This document shows positions 14,901 through 26,900 of a stretch of DNA of 64,000 bases, one piece after another (within the stretch, counting starts at the first letter, position 1; each line of letters opens with the position of its first letter). The stretch covers positions 4,786,368-4,850,367 of the forward strand of contig NC_135211.1 in NCBI RefSeq assembly GCF_052324685.1, read 5' to 3'. This DNA comes from Brachyhypopomus gauderio (taxonomy: Eukaryota; Chordata; Actinopteri; Gymnotiformes; Hypopomidae). The translations under genes and the position numbers were made by a program. Below the pieces are notes generated by a model. The model ran no database searches, was not told the DNA's origin, and worked only from the letters and a program-made list of their open reading frames with translations.

Positions 14901-17900
14901 ACTCTAAAACACTTCCATAGAGGACGGCTGTTCTAACGGACATGTTCACTCCTGTCATTTTTAGAATCGCCCTATAGTCAGTGCTGCTTATTTTTAAAAT
15001 AACTTTTAAGACACAAGGGAAATGGATTGATCTTTCCTGCTGTGTTGGTATGCTGAGTCATGCATTTAATTGAACTGCATATAGAAAAGCATCACTGCAT
15101 TAGAAGGACTGATCAATTTAAAAAAGATTAGATGGCATTAGAAAATCAGATAAAAAAATAAAGATTAGGCACATTTTTATTTTAAAGATTAGACATAATT
15201 AAATATTTACATTTAGCTCTTAGCAAATTACAGTCGTGCCCAGTCTAACCCATCACTTGCTATGCCTTTGATGAGCTCCTTAAAATGATTTTAATTACAT
15301 TGATGGTCTTATGGTCTATGTGTACTCTGTATATTGTTGGTGACGCACTGTTCCAAAGAAAACGTTGGTTTTGTTTTAAACTCGGTAGGTAGTTTGCAGT
15401 GTGTTGGGTGTAGCGTGCGGGTTGGTACAGCTACTGATCCTTGTATCCTTCTCCCCCCCCAGGGGACACGAGGCACATTTAGAGGAGGAAGAGGAGGTGG
15501 AGGATGATGATGAAATGCACCAGTAAGTCCCTCTGGCTCTCTGTCTTGTGTGGACCTTCTGTGTCCACCTCGCCCCTCTGTTTACTGTCTTCAGCGCGTC
15601 CTCTCCAGAGCCCTGCGGTATTTACCGTCCGCTGGCCTCTTTCCCCTTGGCAGGACCGCAGGACGGCCATCGCCCACTTAAAAGCCATTCTGAGCCTTGC
15701 AAGCTTTTACTTTCATTTTTGCTCCATGGAATATGTCTGGCCTTCTATTCAGTTTTATCGCTGAAGTTTTAGTTCACATAATTCCATGCAACGGTTTATG
15801 GGTTTAGTCTTATCAGGTGTAGACCATGAATGAGCTAGCATGCTACCAGGGAAGATTCACCCGTCTTCTCATGATGTGATGTTTACTCTGCTAATACTGT
15901 TTCAATTACATCTGGGTGGTGTTGAGAAGAGAGATGTGATGTGTGAAGTATCAAGACTGGCAGAGCATGGTGGTCAAACTATAACTATAGCTCTATAGTT
16001 TAGCCTAAGCATACAATTTTTCATTCACATGCTTTTGAATCAATATAGGCCTATAAGATTGAACATGAAAGGTTTAGAATAATTGTCTGTTGTCCACAGT
16101 ATTAATCAGAAGTTTCTGTAAACTTAAGTTAAAAGATAAAATGGCATGCCAACTTTGTCATTATGGATCTTTCAAGGAAAGCTAATGTGATATCTCCGCT
16201 TAGGGTATATGATTCGAGCTGAATGAGAAAGAAGAGTCAAGTCAATTTGGGTGATGCAAACCGCCGAGTGACCTTTGCTTCAGCGAACATATTAGGTTCT
16301 GTTGTATGTGTGGGGCCCTTAATGGCAAAAGTCTGAAAATTTCACAGACCTAGAATCTCGAAAGAGGCTGTGGTAATTCTCTATCACGAAGATGAAAATA
16401 CTCGCCTGTGTTTTGACAAGAATCTCTCCGTGGCATAGAATTCACAGATGAGGTCTACATCCAGACCCATCTCTACAATTCACTGATGAGGTCTACATCC
16501 AGACCCATCTCTAGAATTCACTGATGAGGTCTACATCCAGACCCATCTCTAGAATTCACTGATGAGGTCTACATCCAGACCCATCTCTAGAATTCACTGA
16601 TGAGGTCTACATCCAGACCCATCTCTAGAATTCACTGTTGAGGTCTACATCCAGACCCATCTCTAGAATTCACAGATGAGGTCTACATCCAGACCCAGAC
16701 ACATCCAGACCCATCTCTAGAATTCACTGATGAGGTCTACATCCAGACCCAGACACATCCAGACCCATCTCTAGAATTCACTGATGAGGTCTACATCCAG
16801 ACCCAGACACATCCAGACCCATCTCTAGAATTCACTGATGAGGTCTACATCCAGACCCAGACACATCCAGACCCATCTCTAGAATTCACTGATCTACAGC
16901 AACATGTTCACATTACTTTAGCAAGATGGCAGAGCCTCAAACAAGTTTTAAAACAAAACAGCAATACTTGTACCTCCATCAAAATGTTATCAGAACCAAT
17001 ATCAGTGTATTACATTTAAATTCACATCAGCCAGCTTGCTGGCTAGCTAGTTATATTCATACTTTAAGGATATCCTCCACACAATGTTCTTATTTGACAA
17101 CAACAACACAGAAAAGCGATGAGTTCTACCCTTTAACTCTACTCTCTGAGCAAAAAGAAAATCCCAGTTTTCCTGCCAAAAATATTATAAAATTATATTA
17201 TATAATATTATAAAAAATTTACTACTGGGTGTTTATGTATGTAATGAATTCATTTGCTTTTAAAATTAAGTTAAAATTGTGATATTAAATGCAGATTATT
17301 GTAGTCTCTCAAATCCGCTTTAAAAAACAGTGTTGCTGTAAAAAAGGCTGAAATGCTGACGAGTGAAGGCGTAATTTATTCAGACGAGATTAGGGTTATG
17401 TTGGGAGGAGAAGGTAATGTAATTATTACCCACTCAAGTCCACCATGTCGGTCAGTTTTTTTAAGCTTATTAAATAACTGGTATAAATAAATCTTTAATG
17501 TTGTCTCGTCAGTAAATATTATCCTAACCTGTGGAAAATGAGTTTTCTCCAGCATGCTAAAGGAAGCATTTACTTGTTTTATATACAGTGACAGTTACTT
17601 ACTGCCAAAACACTTCTTGTAGTTTTAAGTCAGTTCTACTACACTGTGTTCTAAATTATTATGCAAGTAATATTTTCTCAGATTTTCCAAAATTACCTAT
17701 ATGAATTGCAGTCATTGTAATTTTCCAGTCATCAACTATTAGAGTACAATTGAAAGGTTTTTCAATAAACTGCCAATGATCTCAGTATATTAAAAATAAT
17801 AATAAAACACTCAAAATGCATGTTCCAAATTATTATGCACAGCAGTTTTCAACCTTTTCATTTTTATAAAGAACAAAAGAATGGTCATTTGTGAAATTAT

Positions 17901-20900
17901 AAGCATTAGCAGGTTATTACAAACTGAAATCATACCGTTTTCAAGTCAAAACTTTAGTCTAGGTGGTGATACATTTGCACATAGGACCCCTTGTTCTAAA
18001 GGAGCTTCTGAACTCTCTCGTCCATTGAATTTTTCAGGTTTTGGATGGTATCTGCTACTATTGTTGTGCATGAGGACAGAATACCCTCCCAGGTTGCTCA
18101 GATGTGAATGTCCTCCCACCATCATAGACACTCCCGCCATCACAGACACTCCCTCCATCATAGACACTCCCTCCATCATAGACACTCCCTCCATCATAGA
18201 CACTCCCACCATCACAGACACTCCCGCCATCACAGACACTCCCACCATCATAGACACTCCCACCATCATAGACACTCCCCCCATCATAGACACTCCCACC
18301 ATCATAGACACTCCCGCCATCATAGACACTCCCGCCATCACAGACACTCCCGCCATCACAGACACTCCCGCCATCACAGACACTCCCGCCATCACAGACA
18401 CTCCCGCCATCACAGACACTCCCGCCATCATAGACACTCCCGCCATCATAGACACTCCCGCCATCATAGACACTCCCGCCATCATAGACACTCCCACCAT
18501 CATAGACACTCCCACCATCATAGACACTCCCACCATCATAGACACTCCCGCCATCACAGACACTCCCGCCATCACAGACACTCCCGCCATCACAGACACT
18601 CCCACCATCACAGACACTCCCACCATCACAGACACTCCCACCATCACAGACACTCCCCCATCATAGACACTCCCTCCATCATAGACACTCCCTCCATCAC
18701 AGACACTCCCGCCATCACAGACACTCCCGCCATCACAGACACTCCCCCCATCACAGACACTCCCCCCATCACAGACACTCCCCCCATCATAGACACTCCC
18801 CCCATCATAGACACTCCCCCCATCATAGACACTCCCCCCATCACAGACACTCCCCCCATCACAGACACTCCCCCCATCACAGACACTCCCCCCATCACAG
18901 ACACTCCTTCTGATGATGCTCCAGAAGTTCTCAGTGGGGTTGAGGTCAGGGGAGCATGGGGGCCACACCATAAGTTTGTCCCCTTTTATGCCCATAGCGG
19001 CCAGAGATGCAAAGGTGTTCTTTGCACCATGAGACGGTGCATTATCATGCATGAAAATGATCTTGCTGCAGAATGCACGGTTCTTCTTCTAGAACCATGG
19101 CAGGAAGTGCTGTTTGAGAAACTCCACATACATTATGGAGGTCATCTTTACACCTTCAGGGATCCTAAAGGGGCCGACAATCTCTCTCCCCATTATTCCA
19201 GCCTAAAACATTACTCCACCTCCTCCTTGTTGGCGCATAGCCTTGTTTGATTGGGGTGTCCATCAACCAGCCATCCTCCACTCCGTCCACCCTCCACTCC
19301 AGCCATCCCCCACTCCGTCCATCTGGACCATGGAGCGTTGTCCTGCTTCTTGTTGTTCGGGGGACGCTGGAGGCACCAGCAGCTTCAAAAACTTGTCTGC
19401 TGCTATGACGAGGCATTTCTGCAGCTGCTCTTTTAACCTGACGTAATTGCCTGTTGGAAAGAGTCCTAAACACTTTTTGCATAATAATTTGGAACACAGT
19501 GCACATGTTATATGCTACATGGCTAATTTTCAAACCCAAGGTAATGTTACTGTGATGTTACTTTATATATCAACATTTTGCATAGAAGCTGCATGTTGGA
19601 TTATAGACAAACAAGCAAGGACATTAGCCCAAATTCCACCAAGACTCCAAACACTCAAGAGTTTTTATCATAAATTCCGCAAAGACCCCGACACTGTGAG
19701 AGTTATTATCCCAAATTCCACGTAACCTCCAAACTTATGTCATGCAAACTGGTCATAATCAGTTCTGTGTTAAAGTTTCTTTGGGGACATAAATCTTTAT
19801 CGATCTTGTGAGACTTACATATATGATGTGATGTTTATTTAAACTAGCTCCACCTGAAGCATTAACACTCAGGGTAACCTGAAACAACTTTTGTCAATAT
19901 GATGACTCGCTTGGTTGGTTGTTTCTTATCCTTTAATGTCCACACTGGAATCCTTTGCTGATGACATGCTTCGGTCATGCCGGTGCATGCTGAGAACACA
20001 TTAACACCATCATTGGTGTTAGCAGTGTGGCTTTTTTCTCATAAGGTTCCTTATCTGTCACAGAATGAAAAGCTCTACGATTCGACCCAAAGAGCCCCCA
20101 CCGTTGCCTCCAAAGGTAAGACACTGAGTGGCAATAATAACAAAAACCTGTGCAGTGCAGAAGAGAATTCATGGTTACAGTGAAAACTGAAATTGTTGGA
20201 TTAGTAAGTGCAGATGCTATAATTGTTATCCAGTATGATAACCGGGCACAAACAGTTATATTCTAGGCGGCACTCTGCTAAACATTGTTTCAAATGCTTA
20301 AAACGATTCATTTAGTTTGGGCAATGTTCCTGCTAATCATGGCCTCTCATTTGCAGCCGAAAACCAGCGTGGGCCCCACTGAGAGCGCATCAGCTGAGCA
20401 TGACGACCACCCAGGGACCATAAAGCGCTGCCCAGCGAGTCAGAGCCCAGGACGGTTCGCTGCTAATGTGCCGCCCAGACCTCCGCCCCCACGAATGGTC
20501 CAACACAAGATCAGCAGCTTAGGTGATTAGACTTCATCTTCAAGGTCATGAGTTCCTGTGATGACCAGGGGGGTTTGGAAAACGTAGTACCGTACGTTTA
20601 ACAAAAGGTTCCAGGCCTTGCTGAAGGATGAAGAGAGAGACATGTAGAGTTGCCTTTCTCAGTTCAGTTAGCCCGCGTTTAATCTACCCATTCTTCACTT
20701 CACCTCCCTGCATCCAGTCACCTATTTACTGGAAACCTATTGGCCAGATCTCTAGAGTTACAAGAGCATAACATAAAAATACAACATCTAAGATCGTTTT
20801 AAAGAAATCATTAAAAATTTAATTAAGATGTCATTTCAAACACTGACCAGTATTTCATATAGATCCATTTCCTTTATTTTAAGCAGGTAAATGTTCAAGA

Positions 20901-23900
20901 AATAATGACATCTATGATATAATGTCTAATGCTGGAAATCACAAGTAGACAGTAAAAGGGGAAGTGTGTGAGTCTCCGTGTGTGAGACAGTAAAAGGGGA
21001 CGTGTGTGAGTCTCCGTGTGTGAGACAGTAAAAGGGGAAGTGTGTGAGTCTCCGTGTGTGAGACAGTAAAAGGGGACGTGTGTGAGTCTCCGTGTGTGAG
21101 ACAGTAAAAGGGGAAGTGTGTGAGTCTCCGTGTGTGAGACAGTAAAAGGGGAAGTGTGTGAGTCTCCGTGTGTGAGACAGTAAAAGGGGACGTGTGTGAG
21201 TCTCCGTGTGTGAGACAGTAAAAGGGTAAGTGTGTGAGTCTCCGTGTGTGAGACAGTAAAAGGGGACGTGTGTGAGTCTCCGTGTGTGAGACAGTAAAAG
21301 GGGACGTGTGTGAGTCTCCGTGTGTGAGACAGTAAAAGGGGACGTGTGTGAGTCTCCGTGTGTGAGACAGTAAAAGGAGAAGTGTATGAGTCTCCGTGTG
21401 TGAGACAGTAAAAGGGGAAGTGTGTGAGTCTCCGTGTGTGAGACAGTAAAAGGGGAAGTGTGTGAGTCTTCGTATGTGAGACAGTAAAAGGGGACGTGTG
21501 TGAGTCTCCGTGTGTGAGACAGTAAAAGGGGAAGTGTGTGAGTCTCCGTGTGTGAGACAGTAAAAGGGGAAGTGTGTGAGTCTCCGTGTGTGAGACAGTA
21601 AAAGGGTAAGTGTGTGAGTCTCCGTGTGTGAGACAGTAAAAGGGGACGTGTGTGAGTCTCCGTGTGTGAGACAGTAAAAGGGGACGTGTGTGAGTCTCCG
21701 TATGTGAGACAGTAAAAGGGGACGTGTGTGAGTCTCCGTGTGTGAGACAGTAAAAGGGGACGTGTGTGAGTCTCCGTGTGTGAGACAGTAAAAGGGTAAG
21801 TGTGTGAGTCTCCGTGTGTGAGACAGTAAAAGGGCACGTGTGTGAGTCTCCGTGTGTGAGACAGTAAAAGGGGACGTGTGTGAGTCTCCGTGTGTGAGAC
21901 AGTAAAAGGGGACGTGTGTGAGTCTCCGTGTGTGAGACAGTAAAAGGAGAAGTGTATGAGTCTCCGTGTGTGAGACAGTAAAAGGGGAAGTGTGTGAGTC
22001 TCCGTGTGTGAGACAGTAAAAGGGGAAGTGTGTGAGTCTCCGTGTGTGAGACAGTAAAAGGGGACGTGTGTGAGTCTCCGTGTGTGAGACAGTAAAAGGG
22101 GAAGTGTGTGAGTCTCCGTATGTGAGACAGTAAAAGGGGAAGTGTGCGAGTCTCCGTGTGTGAGACAGTAAAAGGGGAAGTGTGTGAGTCTCCGTGTGTG
22201 AGACAGTAAAAGGGTAAGTGTGCGAGTCTCCGTGTGTGAGACAGTAAAAGGGGACGTGTGTGAGTCTCCGTGTGTGAGACAGTAAAAGGGGACGTGTGTG
22301 AGTCTCCGTGTGTGAGACAGTAAAAGGGGACGTGTGTGAGTCTCCGTGTGTGAGACAGTAAAAGGGGACGTGTGTGAGTCTCCGTGTGTGAGACAGTAAA
22401 AGGAGAAGTGTATGAGTCTCCGTGTGTGAGACAGTAAAAGGGGAAGTGTGTGAGTCTCCGTGTGTGAGACAGTAAAAGGGGAAGTGTGTGAGTCTTCGTA
22501 TGTGAGACAGTAAAAGGGGAAGTGTGTGAGTCTCCGTGTGTGAGACAGTAAAAGGGGACGTGTGTGAGTCTCCGTGTGTGAGACAGTAAAAGGGGAAGTG
22601 TGTGATCCTCCGTGTGTGAGACAGTAAAAGGGGACGTGTGTGAGTCTCCGTGTGTGAGACAGTAAAAGGGGAAGTGTGTGAGTCTCCGTATGTGAGACAG
22701 TAAAAGGGGAAGTGTGTGAGTCTCCGTGTGTGAGACAGTAAAAGGGGACGTGTGTGAGTCTCCGTGTGTGAGACAGTAAAAGGGGAAGTGTGTGAGCCTC
22801 CGTGTGAGCCCCCAAGCCTACACACCTTGGCCTCTGATGAAGTCCCAGCAGTGGTGTTCCTGTCACACACCCATCGTTATTGTAAGACTGACATTAAAAT
22901 CGGCACAACTACGATATTTTGAACATTGAAAATGCAAGATAACCACAGGATTAAGTTCCCAAAGCATCTTTTACAGGCTAAATATGACTGTAAAAGAAAC
23001 AAAGACCACACTGAGGGCATCAAGCACAATTACCTCAGTCAACCTCACCCTCCACCCTTAAATCTCACCCCCCGTATCACCCATCAACCTCACCCCCGTA
23101 TCACCCATCAACCTCACCCCCCATCTCACCCATCAACCTCACCCCGTATCACCCATCAACCTCACCCCCCATCTCACCCATCAACCTCACCCCCCGTCTC
23201 ACCCATCAACCTCACCCCTGTCTCACCCATCAACCTCACCCCCCATCTCACCCATCAACCTCACCCCGTATCACCCATCAACCTCACCCCGTATCACCCA
23301 TCAACCTCACCCCCCATCTCACCCATCAACCTCACCCCCCGTCTCACCCATCAACCTCACCCCTGTCTCACCCATCAACCTCACCCTCCATCCATCAACC
23401 TCACCCCCGTCTCACCCATCAGCCTCACCCATCAACCTCACCCCGTCTCACCCATCAACCTCACCCTCCATCCATCAACCTCACCCCCCGTCTCACCCAT
23501 CAACCTCACCAAACTCATTTAAATATGATTGCCTGTTTCAATAAGTACTTATCTGAAGATAATTTGTTGTTGGTATGTGCCCTTTTTGAGGGGTCTGGCA
23601 ATTCTGGAAGATTTCAGGATTTTAAATAACTACACATGCATGGAATTTAAGAGGAACAGTTTGGAGCAATAAAAAGCATCACAGTTAATCTGCAGGCAAG
23701 AAGGACTTGTTAATGAGAGAGGTCAAACAGCAATGACTGCACCGGACAAGCTGTTCTAAAACCTACCAGCAGCTCATATAAGTCCTTTTTACAATCAAAG
23801 TAACATGTTGAAACCTGAGTCACATGGCCTACAAGAGCAAAATACCACATCAGGTTCTGCCTCTGAAACGCACAAACCCGAATCTCAGGATAAAGTGGAG

Positions 23901-26900
23901 ATAAACTCACCTAAACTAGAATTTGAAGATAGAAAAACATTGCCTGGTCTGATGAATCTCGATTTCTGCTGCAACATGCAGTTGGTGAGGTTGGAAATTG
24001 GCACAAGCTGCACAAATCCATGAATCCAACCTGTCTGGTGTCGACGGTTGAGGCTGCTGTGGCTGGTTTAATATGGAGAATGTTTTGTCTGGCACACATA
24101 ATACTCCCTAATACCAATTAAGCTTCATTTGAATAATGGCTAAAATGGATATGAACAACAAAGCACCATGTCGTGAAGCTCTATCATCTCAAACATCTTA
24201 TCACCTTCATTTATATGATAAAAATGTTTTATTTATATAGCACCTTTCATAAACCCATGGTCACTTTACAAAACAACATTTTAAAGACAAAAGTACTGTT
24301 CAACAAGATTGTAAGATAGAAACTTGGAGGATAGAAAGAATAATTTCCTAGGGAGAGGGGTAGAGAATTTCATTTTAGGTCCTGTAGCACTGAAGGGTAT
24401 ACCACCCACAGAAGAGACTTTAGTACGTTTAGACTGCAGGTAGACAGCTGTTGGACGATCTGAGTGGGTTGTATGAACAGAGGCGTGTTCCCAAAGATAA
24501 GCTAAGGCTTGCCCACGAAGGCTTGTGAAGGTAGCGAAGAGTGTTTTGTACTGGATATGTGACAACCAGTAACTAGTGCACCTCTCTAAGAATAGGGAGA
24601 TTTTTTTGCTGTAGGCAATTGATGTAGCTTCTGAGCTTTGGATAAACTGAAATGTGTTCAGGATTTTGGCTTGAGCACCAATAGAAACGGAGTTACAGTA
24701 ATCAATGTGGAAAAAAAAGCATGAAGCAGGAGTTTTGTCATCACTAATGGCTTTTACACATTATGTGATGGCATTTAGTGAGTACGGTAGGACTTGGTGT
24801 GGACTCAGGCCTGGTGTGGACTCAGGAGACCTGCTCTGCAATTGGTTACCAAGTGTGAAGAGCAGGAGTGAAAGTGTGGAACTGGAAGCAGTGTTGACCA
24901 CTAATTATTTGATGCAGTTGTCACAGAATTGTCACTAAAGTCCCACAAACAGGTGGATTTATTATTTGAGAGACATTAAAAGCAACTGTGATAGTAATGC
25001 TATGACCATCCAAATGAGTTCAGTATACTTGGATACAATTTCTGATTTTCAGCCCTTCCTCTATTTGTGTGCCTCTTTGCCCCTTGGGTGTGACTGACGA
25101 GGAGTAGTGGTTGAAATCTCCTGTGAAATGGGACAACCCTTCCAGAGCCCAATATGTCACGAGTAGTCAACGATGGTTGTTTTTGCCAAACATTTCCAAT
25201 ATTTCCTGCTGTGATGAAATCTTTTGTGGGGGCTGTTGTAGGCTTTGCGGGTGTCTGCAGGTGTTTTTCGAACTTTAATTTCACGCATCACTCGATCACT
25301 AAATAAAACAATTTGGAGTGTCATGTGCTTTCAGGGACAGAATGTCATACACAAATCTGCAATAACAATGTAAAGTTGACTACACTAGCTACCATCAGCA
25401 GATTGCTAGCTACTCTTTTAATACTTGTTATAAAGAAAACGACCATAATACATTAAACTAAGATAATACACTGGTTTTCATATTTTCAAGTCTTTATTAA
25501 TGGCCTAAAAACATTTGAGAGTTTATTTGATTGATTCAACAGCCATATTGTCAGTGATTCACAAGACATTCTGGGAAATGTACCCCTCTATCCCCACAAG
25601 ATACACCACCCGCACGATACACCACCCGCACGATACACCACCCGCACGATACACCACCCGCACGATACACCACCCGCACGACACACCACCCGCACGACAC
25701 ACCACCCGCACGACAGACCACCCGCACGACAGACCACCCGCACGACAGACCACCCGCACGATACACCACCCGCACGACACACCACCCGCACGACACAGCA
25801 CCCGCACGACACACCACCCGCACGACACACCACCCGCACGACAGACCACCCGCACGACAGACCACCCGCACGACACAGCACCCGCACGACACAGCACCCG
25901 CACGACACAGCACCCGCACGACACAGCACCCGCACGACACACCACCCGCACGACACAGCACCCGCACGACACACCACCCGCACGACACACCACCCATAAG
26001 TGCGACCAAGCTAAAGTGAAGGATGTGGCTAAGTGATGGATGGCAAGAGGGAAATGGGACATTTTGCCATTTTATTTATTTCTCATTCTGGTTCTTTTAT
26101 TGTGAGTGGAGCAGGTTTCTCCTCTTCTGTCCCAGTGTTATAGTGGCTGATAAATCCTAAACATCAAGACTCAAATAAACACAACTGGCTAAGATTTCAC
26201 CTATAAACATCTCGTTTATGGTTCTGGTCACGCTTGCATTTCATGCAAATGTTCAAATGCCATCGCAACTTTTCCACTACATGCAGTGGCATCACCCAGT
26301 ACATTATAACTACAGTAAAGTGTTATAATCCTATGATTATATGAATCCTGCTAATTCTTGTAGCACAAATGTAGCCCATCTGTTGGTTGTGTGTTTTGAT
26401 TTCTGGAAATTAGACTGTAAATTATTGTTTTTTTTAAGCAATTGTATGATTGCAGAACAGCCTATGTATGTATGTATTTACTATATATTTATTTTATTTT
26501 TCGGAGTACTTCAGGACTCTTTTAGGCAAGTGTTCCTAGGTCAGCACTTAAGAGCAGTGCGTACCTGCCTTGTGAAACTGACTCTTTGACCCACAGGAAA
26601 TGGGGTCGGTGTGTGTGAAGGGAGGGAAGAGGGCGAATCAGCCTCTGCACAGAAGTCCGTCACACCCTCCACCGTTCCTACGGCCCGCGTAGACAAAAAG
26701 GACATTCCGGTAAATGGCCCCGCTATTCGCACACATAAACAACGATGATGGAAACTGGTCTGCTGCATCATGAAATCCAGAAACGGTGTGTAACCTCCAT
26801 CTCAGGTGTGTTTAGAAGTGTAGAAACGATGGACCAGTTCTACGTGACGTATTATTGCTGCGCTTCGTTTGTTTCTGCAAAACATAATTCTATTCTGTGT

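Larger units (their letters stand above)
17642..19501 (-). mobile_element. second Tc1/mariner-like element, split by a satellite
   Basis: The left end reads CACTGTGTTCTAAATTATTA from 17642, and the right end at 19477-19501 is its inverse with one mismatch. A TA precedes the left end; the right flank is CA, so the target duplication has decayed. The minus strand encodes transposase pieces. A 789-bp satellite occupies the middle, so the element is longer than a normal Tc1 copy. Confidence 0.85.
15523..20063 (+). other. map4k3: map4k3 intron with a minisatellite and a Tc1-like element
   Basis: Unique AT-rich sequence surrounds the 38/54-bp array at 16438-16893 and the second Tc1-like element at 17642-19501. 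No host exon is recognised between 15523 and 20063. Confidence 0.6.
20523..26596 (+). other. map4k3: map4k3 intron containing three arrays
   Basis: This intron holds the 38-bp array at 20943-22808, the pyrimidine-rich array at 23040-23513, a LINE-like remnant at about 24215-24710 and the CpG-rich 16-bp array at 25598-25996. Other sequence is AT-rich with no exon recognised. Confidence 0.6.

Noticed and set aside
18108..19250. 380-codon plus-strand frame with HHRHS repeats
   Set aside because: This is the 18-bp array in the opposite frame of a transposase relic. The His-rich composition is a product of the repeat.
20926..22870. Two minus-strand open frames of more than 640 codons with repeated [14 protein letters not shown]
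   Set aside because: They are the 38-bp satellite read through. The unit has no stop on the minus strand, and 38 is not a multiple of three, so several frames are open at once. There are no exon signals and no domain.
25515..26062. Overlapping frames on both strands with 16-residue repeats
   Set aside because: Produced by the CpG-rich 16-bp array; all frames lack stops for the same reason.
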